Shown here: positions 23,771 to 32,536 of the stretch, one piece after another | How positions within the stretch are numbered: the stretch's first letter is position 1 | Layout of the letters: every line of letters begins with the position of its first letter | Origin: RGIG9041 sp045657265 | GTDB taxonomy: Bacteria > Bacillota > Clostridia > Oscillospirales > QAKW01 | Assembly: GCA_045657265.1 (NCBI GenBank) | Contig: JAZOSU010000004.1 | Span: 1-64,000, forward strand | Length of the DNA: 64,000 nucleotides | Direction of reading: 5' to 3' | Notes under the pieces: generated by a model | What the model was told of the DNA's origin: nothing | The model's input: the letters and a program-made list of their open reading frames with translations, nothing else | Database searches by the model: none | Translations under genes and position numbers: made by a program

Positions 23771-23995
23771 ATTAAATTGCTTGTGAATGAGTTCGGTATT
23801 GTACCGGACTCATTCCTTTTAGTTTTAAGGAAATGCTTTCATTGTTGTAGTAATAAATATATTCCTTTAATTCATCAATAAAAGAGTTAGCGCTTTCAAT
23901 TTTTTAACCATAAAACAGTTCAAACTTTAATATACCGAAAAAGCTTTCCATAGCACCATTCCAATAGTTCCCTTTGCGAGACACACTTTTTAAAT
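23771..23995 (-). mobile_element. IS3-family transposase remnant
   Basis: The minus strand reads KSVSRKGNYWNGAMESFFGI-LKFELFYG-stop-KIESANSFIDELKEYIYYY-NNESISLKLKGMSPVQYRT-HSQAI-stop. This is the C-terminal part of an IS3 OrfB, including the catalytic Glu segment (AMESFFG), with an internal stop. The N-terminal two thirds are gone. An IS-like end with TGTCTATTCTTTGGG follows its stop. It is a dead copy. Confidence 0.85.
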
Positions 23996-24042
23996 TCCGG
24001 ACTATATCTTTTTTTGTTTTTAATCTTTATTTGACATAAAAA

Positions 24043-24084
24043 ATATGCACCTCCAAAAGTTATACATTTTTGGAGGTGCATATC
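24043..24084. repeat. IS-end-like palindrome, copy 2
   Basis: ATATGCACCTCCAAAA and its complement TTTTGGAGGTGCATAT around a short centre. The left flank TTGACATAAAA is shared with copy 1 at the window's left edge. It lies between the IS3 remnant and the alr stop codon. Confidence 0.8.
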
Positions 24085-24104
24085 ATTTTGAAGTATAATT
24101 TCAA

Positions 24105-25259
24105 TTATACATATTTTGTTACATTAATAATTTTACCGTCTTCCAAATATACTCTCGGAACTCTCGGAGAAAGTCTACAGAGAATTTCATAGTTTATTGT
24201 ATCATCTATTGCAGCAATCTCATCTGCAGTTATTTCACAGTTTCCGTCTTTACCTATAATTGTTACCACATCGCCAACAGAACAATCAATATCAGAAACG
24301 TCTACAACTGTTTGATCCATACAGACTCTTCCTACAATACGGGCAAGTTTTCCATTAATAATAACATTACCCTTTCCCGAAAGCGTTCTTGGAAATCCGT
24401 CAGCATATCCAATGCTCAGAACAGCAAGACGCATTTTTTTATCAGCCACAAAAGTTCTGCCATAGCTGACCGAAGCTCCCTCTTCAACTTCTCTTATCTG
24501 AGTTATAACTGTTTTCAAAGAAAGAGCCGGTTTATACAAATCAATAGCTCCGCATCCGTTATAAAAACCGTAAAGAAGAATACCTGCTCTGACTAAATCA
24601 AGTTTATATTTTCCATAATTAACTATGGCGCCACTGTTTGAACAGTGCCACAGTTTAATTTCAGGAAACTTATTTTTCATTTTGATAAAATTGTTATATT
24701 GTTCATCTGTAAATTCATTACCGTCTTTTTCATCGCTTACAGAAAAATGAGTAAACGCACCGCAAACCGATATTGCCTCAAGTTTCAATATTTCCTGTAC
24801 GGCAAAAGCTGTTTTTTCTATAGACTCATCATTTGTACAGTCAAAGCCGATTCTTGACATACCGGTATTGAGTTTTATATGAGTTTTAACTTTTTTGCCA
24901 ACAGAAACTGCATACTCTGAAAGTTTTCTTGCTCTGTCAAGGTCATACAATGCAAGAGTAACGTCATATTCAGCTGCGTACTTATAGCAGTCGTCAAGGC
25001 AGCCGCCAAGCAGAATTATTTCTGCAGTTACTCCTATCTGCCTGAGATGAAGAGCTTCAGACATAGATGCAACAGCGAAATACTTTACTCCGTTTTGTTG
25101 CAACAGCAAAGACACCTGTTCATCGCCGTGACCATATGCATTGGCTTTTACTATACAAATTACATCTGTATCAGCTCCGACAGTCTGTCTTATTAAATTT
25201 AAATTGGAAAGTAAGTCGGCAACTGAAATTTCAGCCCAACAACGTTTAATAAAATTCAT
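24105..25259 (-). CDS. alr: Alanine racemase
   Basis: About 384 residues. The PLP lysine is K38 in IVKANAYGHG, and the fold-type III barrel motifs GMSRIGF and CSNSGA are present, followed by the catalytic-tyrosine region SVSYGRTF and the C-terminal domain with RVCMDQ. It interconverts L- and D-alanine for peptidoglycan. I set the start at the ATG of MNFIKRC, which overlaps the stop of the upstream gene by four bases (ATGA), implying coupled translation. Confidence 0.95.
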   Translation of the reverse strand: MNFIKRCWAEISVADLLSNLNLIRQTVGADTDVICIVKANAYGHGDEQVSLLLQQNGVKYFAVASMSEALHLRQIGVTAEIILLGGCLDDCYKYAAEYDVTLALYDLDRARKLSEYAVSVGKKVKTHIKLNTGMSRIGFDCTNDESIEKTAFAVQEILKLEAISVCGAFTHFSVSDEKDGNEFTDEQYNNFIKMKNKFPEIKLWHCSNSGAIVNYGKYKLDLVRAGILLYGFYNGCGAIDLYKPALSLKTVITQIREVEEGASVSYGRTFVADKKMRLAVLSIGYADGFPRTLSGKGNVIINGKLARIVGRVCMDQTVVDVSDIDCSVGDVVTIIGKDGNCEITADEIAAIDDTINYEILCRLSPRVPRVYLEDGKIINVTKYV

Positions 25260-26110
25260 ATTTTCACCAATTTTGAAATACATTCAATAATATTTTCAGG
25301 TTGCGAGTAAACTGCACCGTATTTTTTCTCGCACAAATGACCGCAGTCATTATGAAGAGTAACTGCATACACTGAAGCATCAATGCAAGGAATTCCCTGT
25401 GCCATAAAAGAAACTATCATTCCAGCAAGAACATCACCGCTACCGCCTTTTGACAGTGCCGAAGTAGGTCTTGATAGAAGATATACATCACCTGTTTTAT
25501 CAGCTATAACGGTAACATAGTCTTTAAGGACAACAACGCAACCTGTTTGCATAGCAAATTGTTTTGCAAGACATATTCTGTTTTTCCTGACATATTCGGG
25601 TGTTTCATTACAAAGTCTTGCAAACTCCCCTATATGAGGTGTAATTACAGTATTTTTTCTATCCGAAATCAAAGAAATATCTTTTGAAATAAGGTTAAGT
25701 GCATCTGCATCAAAAACTGCCGGCAAATCGGTCTGCATAACAGCATAAACCGCTTTCAAAGCTCCATTATCAAGACCTATTCCCGAACCGCAAAGAACTG
25801 CATCTGCTTTACAATCAATTATTTTTCTATTGATGCTTACGTCACATATACCGCCGTTTTCGCTTTCGAGCGGATATATAACCGCTCCGCTTATCTTAGA
25901 TGCAAAAGGAACGTATATACAATCCGGAATAAGCGCTGCTACAATTCCCGCACCGCAATGCAAAGCAGACGATACCGAAAAATACGCGGCTCCCTGATAC
26001 TTTTTCGAGCCGCACACCAATGCCGCTGTTCCGAAAGAGCCTTTATGAGTATCAGCTGTACGGTTTTTTAACAATTGTTCATATTCTTTTCCGCTAAGTA
26101 ATTTAATCAT
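25256..26110 (-). CDS. nnrD: ADP-dependent NAD(P)H-hydrate dehydratase
   Basis: 284 residues of the YjeF C-terminal (ribokinase-like) fold. Motifs are KGSFGTAALVCGS, DADALN, TPHIGEFARL and the catalytic GGSGDVLAGMIVSF. It repairs hydrated NAD(P)H using ADP. The N-terminal epimerase half found in bifunctional NnrDE is missing, and no separate nnrE is nearby. It overlaps the upstream membrane protein gene and alr by four bases each, a tight three-gene operon. Confidence 0.93.
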   Translation of the reverse strand: MIKLLSGKEYEQLLKNRTADTHKGSFGTAALVCGSKKYQGAAYFSVSSALHCGAGIVAALIPDCIYVPFASKISGAVIYPLESENGGICDVSINRKIIDCKADAVLCGSGIGLDNGALKAVYAVMQTDLPAVFDADALNLISKDISLISDRKNTVITPHIGEFARLCNETPEYVRKNRICLAKQFAMQTGCVVVLKDYVTVIADKTGDVYLLSRPTSALSKGGSGDVLAGMIVSFMAQGIPCIDASVYAVTLHNDCGHLCEKKYGAVYSQPENIIECISKLVKI

Positions 26111-26631
26111 TCGGAAAATTTTCCTCTGAGTGTTGTATTGAAATTATCTATCATTCTGCTATCAGGTTCAAATTCAATAATTACGCGTTTACCTTTATCA
26201 GTCATACAAAGCATGGAGTATGTTTTGGTTTCTGTTTGCGAAGTAAAATTATATTTCATTGCCTGTGCGGTTTTAAACTGATGATTTGTTTTAGCCTCAG
26301 TTGCAGGTACAACGCATTCAACTTTTGCAAGTGGCACAGTCAAAAGCTCACGGCGTTTATTTTTATTGATTATTTTTGAAAATCTCAGTTCCGTGCCCAC
26401 AAGGGTATATTCCCATTCAACATTGAAACTGCAAAAAATCTTATATGCAACATAGTACAAAACAGCACATGCAATAATTCCAAGGAACAACAGACTTGTT
26501 GAGCTTGATGCATACAATAAAATAACAAGGTAAGTTCCTATTAAAAGAGGAACAACCGAAGAAACAAAACAAGCAATTGTATCTTTAAATGAATTTTTTC
26601 TCGAAACGGCTATTTCTATATAATTCTCCAT
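26107..26631 (-). CDS. DUF6106-like membrane protein
   Basis: A roughly 174-residue protein with two adjacent hydrophobic segments near residues 20-38 and 43-61. A C-terminal cytosolic part contains YTLVGTELRFSKIINKNKRR and a beta-rich region. It resembles the DUF6106 group; the function is unknown. AGGAGT about eight bases upstream sets the ATG of MENYIEIA. It is the first gene of the operon with nnrD and alr, an arrangement whose meaning is not clear. Confidence 0.7.
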   Translation of the reverse strand: MENYIEIAVSRKNSFKDTIACFVSSVVPLLIGTYLVILLYASSSTSLLFLGIIACAVLYYVAYKIFCSFNVEWEYTLVGTELRFSKIINKNKRRELLTVPLAKVECVVPATEAKTNHQFKTAQAMKYNFTSQTETKTYSMLCMTDKGKRVIIEFEPDSRMIDNFNTTLRGKFSE

Positions 26632-26699
26632 TAATTTCAACTCCTAAATAATATATGATATACTATATCACAGTATAACAACATTTTCAAGGAAAACTA

Positions 26700-26728
26700 T
26701 TGCAATTAGAAAATTAATATGTTAGTAT
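26700..26728 (+). promoter_or_regulatory. Promoter of pheST
   Basis: -35 TTGCAA (26700-26705), a 17-base spacer and -10 TAGTAT (26723-26728), a few bases upstream of the T-box leader. Confidence 0.5.
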
Positions 26729-26734
26729 ATTCTA

Positions 26735-26968
26735 AATGCGATGAACATGAAAAAGCATTTATTATACTTACAAGAGAGTTTTACTCATAGGCTGAAAGGT
26801 AAAACAAGTCAAAAATAGATGTTATATTCACATGGGAGCAGCGAAAGCCGTACCGCGCGTTAAGCGGATAATGAGAGCCTGTTTTATATAAAGCGGGAAC
26901 TTGGGTGGTAACACGGATAATTTTTACTCCGTCCCTTGATTTCAAGGGACGGTTTTTATTTTTTAAAG
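26735..26968 (+). promoter_or_regulatory. T-box leader of pheST
   Basis: A stem I-like region (AAATGC / GCATTT, an AGAGAG-type loop), a candidate Phe specifier TTC at 26827-26829, and the conserved T-box TGGGTGGTAACACGG at 26902-26916. A terminator hairpin GTCCCTTG / CAAGGGAC with a T-run follows at 26931-26963. Uncharged tRNA-Phe is expected to stabilise the antiterminator and switch on pheST. Confidence 0.93.
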
Positions 26969-26979
26969 GAGATGAACAA

Positions 26980-27999
26980 ATGAAAGAAAAGCTGAGTCAG
27001 ATAAGACATGCGGCAAAAGAGTATATCAAAGATTGCCAGACTTTAAATGACATAGAAGATATACGTATTAAATTTTTAGGAAAAAAAGGTGAACTTACAT
27101 CTGTGCTTCGCGGTATGGGGGCTCTTTCTGCTGAAGAAAGACCGATTATCGGTGCTCTTGCAAATGAAGTTCGCAGTGACATTGAATCGGAAATTGAAAA
27201 CAAAAAATCAGCTCTTGAAAAAGCCGCTGAAGAATCTAAATTAAAAACAGAAAAAATTGACGTAACAATGCCTGCAAAAAATATTGTTATAGGCAAAAAG
27301 CATCCTCTTACACAGGTACTTGATGAAATTAAAGATATCTTTATCGGTATGGGATTCCAGATTGCAACGGGTCCTGAAGTTGAGTACGATCATTACAATT
27401 TTGAAGCACTTAATATGCCAAAAGATCATCCTGCAAGAGACACTCAGGATACCTTTTACATTACAGAAAACATTCTTTTAAGAACTCAGACATCTCCTAT
27501 GCAGATAAGAGTTATGGAAAAAAGCGAACTTCCTATAAAAATAATTGCTCCCGGTAGAGTTTACCGTGCTGACGAAGTTGACGCTACTCACTCACCTCTT
27601 TTCCATCAGGTAGAGGGTCTTGTTGTAGGCAAAGGAATAACAATGAGTGACCTTAAAGGTACTCTTGATCTTTTTGCAAAAAGACTTTACGGTGAAGACA
27701 CAATTACAAGATTCAGACCTCATCATTTCTCGTTTACAGAGCCTTCTGCTGAAATGGACATTTGTTGTTTCTCTTGCGGTGGAAAAGGTTGTAAGCTTTG
27801 CAAAGGCGAAGGTTGGATAGAAATTCTCGGTGCAGGTATGGTTCATCCTAAAGTTCTCAGAGGATGCAACATTGATCCTGATGTATATAGCGGTTTTGCT
27901 TTCGGACTTGGTCTTGAACGTATAGTTATGAGAAAATACAACATAAACGATTTACGTTTATTATTTGAAAATGACCAGCGTTTTCTCAACCAATTTTAA
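26980..27999 (+). CDS. pheS: Phenylalanyl-tRNA synthetase alpha subunit
   Basis: 339 residues, full length. An N-terminal coiled-coil (about residues 1-85) is followed by the class II catalytic core: HPLTQVLDEIKDIFIGMGF, motif 2 around GRVYRADEVDATHSPLFHQV, and motif 3 GLGLERIVM. A small Cys cluster (CCFSCGGKGCKLCKGEGW) lies before motif 3, as in many PheS. The start is ATG 26980 with AAAGGAG upstream, after the T-box terminator. It forms an alpha2-beta2 enzyme with PheT, 14 bases downstream. Confidence 0.97.
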   Translation: MKEKLSQIRHAAKEYIKDCQTLNDIEDIRIKFLGKKGELTSVLRGMGALSAEERPIIGALANEVRSDIESEIENKKSALEKAAEESKLKTEKIDVTMPAKNIVIGKKHPLTQVLDEIKDIFIGMGFQIATGPEVEYDHYNFEALNMPKDHPARDTQDTFYITENILLRTQTSPMQIRVMEKSELPIKIIAPGRVYRADEVDATHSPLFHQVEGLVVGKGITMSDLKGTLDLFAKRLYGEDTITRFRPHHFSFTEPSAEMDICCFSCGGKGCKLCKGEGWIEILGAGMVHPKVLRGCNIDPDVYSGFAFGLGLERIVMRKYNINDLRLLFENDQRFLNQF

Positions 28000-28013
28000 G
28001 GAGGCATAACACA

Positions 28014-30401
28014 ATGAATTTATCAACTAAATGGCTTAACGATTATACCGATATAAACATAAGCGCAAAAGAATTTGCCGATAAAATGACAATGTCAGGT
28101 TCAAAAGTTGAAACCTTTGACAATATGAAAGACCACATCAAAAACGTTGTTGTGGGCAAAATCACAAAAATTGAAAAACATCCTGATGCTGACAAGCTCG
28201 TTGTATGCCAACTTGACGTTGCAGGTGAGCGCGAATTACAGATAGTCACAGGTGCATCAAATGTTTTTGAAGGCGCAATTGTTCCTGTTTGTCTTGACGG
28301 TGCGTGTCTTCCAAGCGGTACACAAATTAAAAAAGGCAAACTCAGAGGAGTTGTATCTGAGGGTATGCTTTGTTCTTTGGGTGAGCTTGGACTTACATCA
28401 CACAATTTTCCAAACGCAATAGAAGACGGAATCTTCATAATTGATTTTCCATGTGAGCTTGGCCAGAACATCATTGATGCCATCGATATGGACGATAATG
28501 TATTTGAGTTTGAAATCACACCTAACAGACCTGACTGTTTATCTGTTCTCGGTCTTGCAAGAGAAGTTTCTGCTACGTTTAACATTCCCTTTAAAAAACA
28601 CGCTCCTAAATTCAGCGAAACTACAGATGACAAAATTGAGAATTATCTCAGCGTTACCGTTGAAAACAAAGAGCTTTGCCCAAGATACACTGCAAGAGTT
28701 GTTAAAAACATTAAAATTGAACCGTCACCAATGTGGATTCGCAATCGTCTCCACGCTTGTGGCGTAAGACCTATCAACAACATTGTTGACATTACAAACT
28801 ACGTTATGCTTGAATACGGTCAGCCTATGCACGCATTTGATTACAAATGTCTTGAAGGAAATGCTATAGTTGTAAGAAATGCTAAAGACGGTGAAATATT
28901 CAAAACTCTTGACGATCAGGACAGAAAACTTGACAGTGAAATGCTTGTAATTGCTGATGCTAACAAGAGTGTTGCCGTTGCAGGTGTAATGGGCGGCGCA
29001 AACAGCGAAATTACAGAAAACACAAAAACCATAGTTTTTGAATCTGCAAACTTCAAAGGCTCAAGTGTACGTCATACAACAAAGAAACTTGGTATGCGTA
29101 CCGATGCTTCTTCAAAATTTGAAAAAGGTCTTGATCCTTGTATGACAGATTCTGCGCTTGACAGAGCCTGTGAACTCATTGAGCTTCTTGGCGCAGGTGA
29201 AATAGTAAGTGGAGTTATTGACGTAAACAACGACAATCGCGAAAGAAGAGTCATTAAACTTGACGTTGATTGGGTAAACACTTTCTTAGGAACCGAAATT
29301 TCAACAGATTTTATGGTAAATGCTCTTAAAATGCTTGACTTTGAAGTTGATAGCGACCTTAATGTTACCGTTCCAAGTTTCAGAGACGACGTTGAAGAAA
29401 AAGCTGACCTTGCCGAAGAAATTGTAAGACTTTACGGTTACAATGAAATTCCATCTACACTTGTTAAAATGGAAACAACTCAGGGTATGCTTACAGAAAA
29501 GCAGAAACTCAGCAAACAAATCAACGAAACTCTTATAGCTGCAGGAGCTTCTGAAATATGCACATATTCTTTTGTAAGCCCTAAAATTTACGACAAACTT
29601 CATTATGCAGAAGATGACATCAGACGTGACAGCGTTATAATATCTAATCCTTTAGGTGAAGATACCAGTATTATGCGTACAACATCTGCTGCATCCATGC
29701 TTTCAACTCTTGCTCTTAACTACAACAACAGAAACGAATCTGTTTGTATGTACGAGCCTGCAACTGTATACATTAAACAGGGTGATATAAATACTCTGCC
29801 TTATGAAAAAGTTGAATTCTGCATTGGTATGTACGGTCAGGATACAGATTTCTTCAGCATTAAGGGAATTGCCGAAAGTGTTCTTGCAACTGCAGGAATT
29901 TACGGTTGCAAATACATTGCGCAGACTGAAAACCCAACATTCCATCCCGGAAGAACAGCTGAAATTATAAAAGACGATACTGTCCTTGGCATAATCGGTG
30001 AAGTTCATCCAAGTGTATGCAAAGAATTCGGACTTGGTACAAAAACATATCTTGCAATCTTAGATTATGACAGGATTTTCGAAAATGCAAGTACAGAAAA
30101 AGAGTACACCCCCTTGCCGAAATTCCCTGCAACAACAAGAGATCTTGCTCTTATTTGTCCCAAAGACCTTACAGTTGCACAGATTACAGAAATAATCGAA
30201 AGCAAGTCAAAAGGTATACTTGAAAGCGTTAAACTGTTTGACGTTTACAGCGGCTCACAAATTCCAGACGGTTTTATAAGTCTTGCGTTTGCTCTTGTAT
30301 TCCGCGCATCTGACAGAACTCTTAATGATGATGAAATTGACAGTAAAATGAAGAAAATCGTAAAATCATTAGACGAAATAGGTGCAAAAATAAGATCTTA
30401 A
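28014..30401 (+). CDS. pheT: Phenylalanyl-tRNA synthetase beta subunit
   Basis: 795 residues, the standard length. An N-terminal EMAP-like tRNA-binding domain (VVGKITKIEKHPDADKLVVC) is followed by the B3/4 editing domain with TNYVMLEYGQPMHAFD, the B5 domain, the catalytic-like core and the C-terminal anticodon-binding FDX-ACB domain (LPKFPATTRDLALIC). It is co-transcribed with pheS under the T-box. AAGGAGG precedes the ATG. Confidence 0.97.
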   Translation: MNLSTKWLNDYTDINISAKEFADKMTMSGSKVETFDNMKDHIKNVVVGKITKIEKHPDADKLVVCQLDVAGERELQIVTGASNVFEGAIVPVCLDGACLPSGTQIKKGKLRGVVSEGMLCSLGELGLTSHNFPNAIEDGIFIIDFPCELGQNIIDAIDMDDNVFEFEITPNRPDCLSVLGLAREVSATFNIPFKKHAPKFSETTDDKIENYLSVTVENKELCPRYTARVVKNIKIEPSPMWIRNRLHACGVRPINNIVDITNYVMLEYGQPMHAFDYKCLEGNAIVVRNAKDGEIFKTLDDQDRKLDSEMLVIADANKSVAVAGVMGGANSEITENTKTIVFESANFKGSSVRHTTKKLGMRTDASSKFEKGLDPCMTDSALDRACELIELLGAGEIVSGVIDVNNDNRERRVIKLDVDWVNTFLGTEISTDFMVNALKMLDFEVDSDLNVTVPSFRDDVEEKADLAEEIVRLYGYNEIPSTLVKMETTQGMLTEKQKLSKQINETLIAAGASEICTYSFVSPKIYDKLHYAEDDIRRDSVIISNPLGEDTSIMRTTSAASMLSTLALNYNNRNESVCMYEPATVYIKQGDINTLPYEKVEFCIGMYGQDTDFFSIKGIAESVLATAGIYGCKYIAQTENPTFHPGRTAEIIKDDTVLGIIGEVHPSVCKEFGLGTKTYLAILDYDRIFENASTEKEYTPLPKFPATTRDLALICPKDLTVAQITEIIESKSKGILESVKLFDVYSGSQIPDGFISLAFALVFRASDRTLNDDEIDSKMKKIVKSLDEIGAKIRS

Positions 30402-30492
30402 CAAATTATTTATAAAGTTTCTATTGATAATCTTTGAATTTTGTTTTAAAATATATTCATAAGATATTTCTTTGAAAGGCGGTATTGTCATA

Positions 30493-30741
30493 ATGCAAGA
30501 TTACAACACAATTCAATACAGTATCAAAAAAGAAAATGAATTACAGATGAAAGAAATTCTCACTACTGTATATGATGCTCTTAAAGAAAAGGGTTACAAT
30601 CCGCTTAATCAAATAGTAGGTTACATCTTGTCAGAAGACCCCACCTACATTACAAATCATAACAACGCACGTGCTTTGATTCGCAAAATAGACCGCGATG
30701 AGCTTTTGCACATAATTGTTAAATTCTATTTAGACAACTAA
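30493..30741 (+). CDS. ireB: IreB family regulatory phosphoprotein
   Basis: An 82-residue protein of the UPF0297/IreB family: NTIQYSIKKENELQMKEILT, VYDALKEKGYNPLNQIVGYI and YITNHNNARALIRKIDRDEL. In Enterococcus, IreB is phosphorylated by the Ser/Thr kinase IreK and influences cephalosporin tolerance. The usual neighbours (alaS, ruvX) are absent. The start is the ATG behind GAAAGGCGG. It is followed at once by a terminator. Confidence 0.92.
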   Translation: MQDYNTIQYSIKKENELQMKEILTTVYDALKEKGYNPLNQIVGYILSEDPTYITNHNNARALIRKIDRDELLHIIVKFYLDN

Positions 30742-30743
30742 CA

Positions 30744-30779
30744 AAAAATGACTTGGATTTTTTCCAAGTCATTTTTTAT
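30744..30779. terminator. Bidirectional terminator between ireB and the ABC operon
   Basis: AAAAATGACTTGG / CCAAGTCATTTTT with an ATTTTTT loop, flanked by A- and T-runs, between convergent genes. Confidence 0.9.
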
Positions 30780-31694
30780 TTATCCTTTTACAGCCCCTGC
30801 AATTACTCCGCTTATAATATATTTCTGTCCGAAAATATAGAAAATTATAATCGGTATTATTGCTATAACGAGCAGGGCCATAAACGAACCCCAGTCAACA
30901 GAGCCATACGCGCCCTGCATTGCAAGTTGAACTGCAACAGGTATTGTTTTATATTTTGAACCTAATATAAGATATGGAAGCAAATAATCATTCCACACCC
31001 ACATTGTTTGCAAAATTGCAACAGTTACAGTGATAGGTTTGAGTACAGGAAAAACCACTCTGAAAAAAGTCTGAATCGGGTTACAGCCGTCTATCATTGC
31101 CGCTTCCTCAATTTCTATCGGAACGCTTTTTACAAATCCCGAATACATAAACACAGAAAGTCCCGCTCCGAAGCCAAGATAAACAAATATAATACCCAAA
31201 GGGTTATTAAGGCTCACTGACGTAACAACCGACGTCATTGTATACATAACCATCTGAAAAGGTACTACCATACTGAAAACAAGCACGTAATAAAAAATCC
31301 TGCATAATTTCGAGTCTGAGCGATTTATATACCAAGCGCACATTGAAGAAAAAAGCAACATTACAACAACGGAAAAGACTGTTATAAAAACAGATCTTCC
31401 GAAAGCGCCGAAAGTTTCAAGTCTTGCAACACTTGCCGAAAATTCCTGTGACGACATAGTCAGAAGTGAAGTTAATGATTTACCGAAAAAACCCGAATTT
31501 ACAATTCCTCTGATATAGTTACCGCTATCAAAAGTGTTTGCGTTAGGGAGTTCAAAAGGTGAACTCATAATATACAGTTTGCTTTTAAATGAGTTATAAA
31601 CAACAATAACTATCGGTGCGATAAAAACCAAAGTCAAAACAATCAAAAGAAGGTAAAGTACAACCGATACAAAAAGCTTTTGTTTTTTCATCAT
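30780..31694 (-). CDS. Carbohydrate ABC transporter permease (MalG type)
   Basis: 304 residues with six predicted helices. The EAA loop reads EIEEAAMIDGCNPIQTFFRV and contacts the missing ATPase. There is an unusually long periplasmic insert after TM1 (about residues 35-100). Together with the MalF-type permease (4-base overlap) and the binding protein it forms a sugar importer. No ATPase gene is in the cluster, so a shared MsmK/UgpC-like subunit elsewhere is likely. Confidence 0.93.
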   Translation of the reverse strand: MMKKQKLFVSVVLYLLLIVLTLVFIAPIVIVVYNSFKSKLYIMSSPFELPNANTFDSGNYIRGIVNSGFFGKSLTSLLTMSSQEFSASVARLETFGAFGRSVFITVFSVVVMLLFSSMCAWYINRSDSKLCRIFYYVLVFSMVVPFQMVMYTMTSVVTSVSLNNPLGIIFVYLGFGAGLSVFMYSGFVKSVPIEIEEAAMIDGCNPIQTFFRVVFPVLKPITVTVAILQTMWVWNDYLLPYLILGSKYKTIPVAVQLAMQGAYGSVDWGSFMALLVIAIIPIIIFYIFGQKYIISGVIAGAVKG

Positions 31695-32533
31695 ATCTGT
31701 TCCTCCTTTGACCTTGTAAAGCGTATCTGCAAAAAAGCAATTATTGCAACAATCACTGTGAATATAACAGCTTTAGCCTGCCCCATTCCCTGCTGACCTA
31801 CCGTTGCATAAAAAGTATTGTATATATCAAGGGCAAGCATTGTTGTCTCTCTTGCGGGTGCCCCGTTTGTAAGAGCAAGATTCTGATCAAATAGTTTGAA
31901 TGAATTGGACAAAGTCAAAAAAGTACAAATTGTAACAGATGGCATTATCATAGGAACAATAATTCTACGAAGTGTCTGAAAATATGATGCGCCGTCTATT
32001 TTTGATGCTTCAATCAAAGAATTCGGAATGCTTTGTATCCCTGCAATATAAATTACCATCATATAACCTATCATCTGCCAATTCATTAAAACTACAAGTC
32101 CCCAGAATCCGTACTGAGCGCTATAGGTTATATCAAGTCCGAAAATGCCAAGCACACCGTTAATTATAAGATTCCATATATAACCAAGTACGATACCGCC
32201 TATCAGATTGGGCATAAAAAATACAGTTCTGAAAAAATTTGACCCTCGCATTTTACGGGTTAATATAAGAGCTATCATAAACGCAATAAGGTTTACGGTT
32301 ACAACCGAAACCACAGTGAATTTCACCGTAAACCAAAGAGCGTTTAAAAAATCTTTATCAGAAAATGCGTTGATATAGTTTTCAAATCCTGTAATTACAG
32401 CATTATCTACTGTTGTGAATTTACAAAACGAAAGGTATATTCCCATAATAAAGGGAATAACAAAAATCGTCACAAAAGCCAAAACCACAGGACCTAAAAA
32501 CAAAACCGAATATTTTTTTAGTTTTTTATTCAT
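31691..32533 (-). CDS. Sugar ABC transporter permease (MalF/UgpA type)
   Basis: 280 residues with six hydrophobic helices. The EAA loop is NSLIEASKIDGASYFQTLRR. It pairs with the MalG-type permease downstream and lies three bases after the binding-protein gene. The substrate is probably an oligosaccharide or another sugar, but it is not specified by the sequence. Confidence 0.93.
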   Translation of the reverse strand: MNKKLKKYSVLFLGPVVLAFVTIFVIPFIMGIYLSFCKFTTVDNAVITGFENYINAFSDKDFLNALWFTVKFTVVSVVTVNLIAFMIALILTRKMRGSNFFRTVFFMPNLIGGIVLGYIWNLIINGVLGIFGLDITYSAQYGFWGLVVLMNWQMIGYMMVIYIAGIQSIPNSLIEASKIDGASYFQTLRRIIVPMIMPSVTICTFLTLSNSFKLFDQNLALTNGAPARETTMLALDIYNTFYATVGQQGMGQAKAVIFTVIVAIIAFLQIRFTRSKEEQI

Positions 32534-32536
32534 AGT

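Noticed and set aside
28043..28633. A 196-codon minus-strand frame inside pheT
   Set aside because: Antisense shadow of a conserved gene; composition is that of a reversed reading frame.
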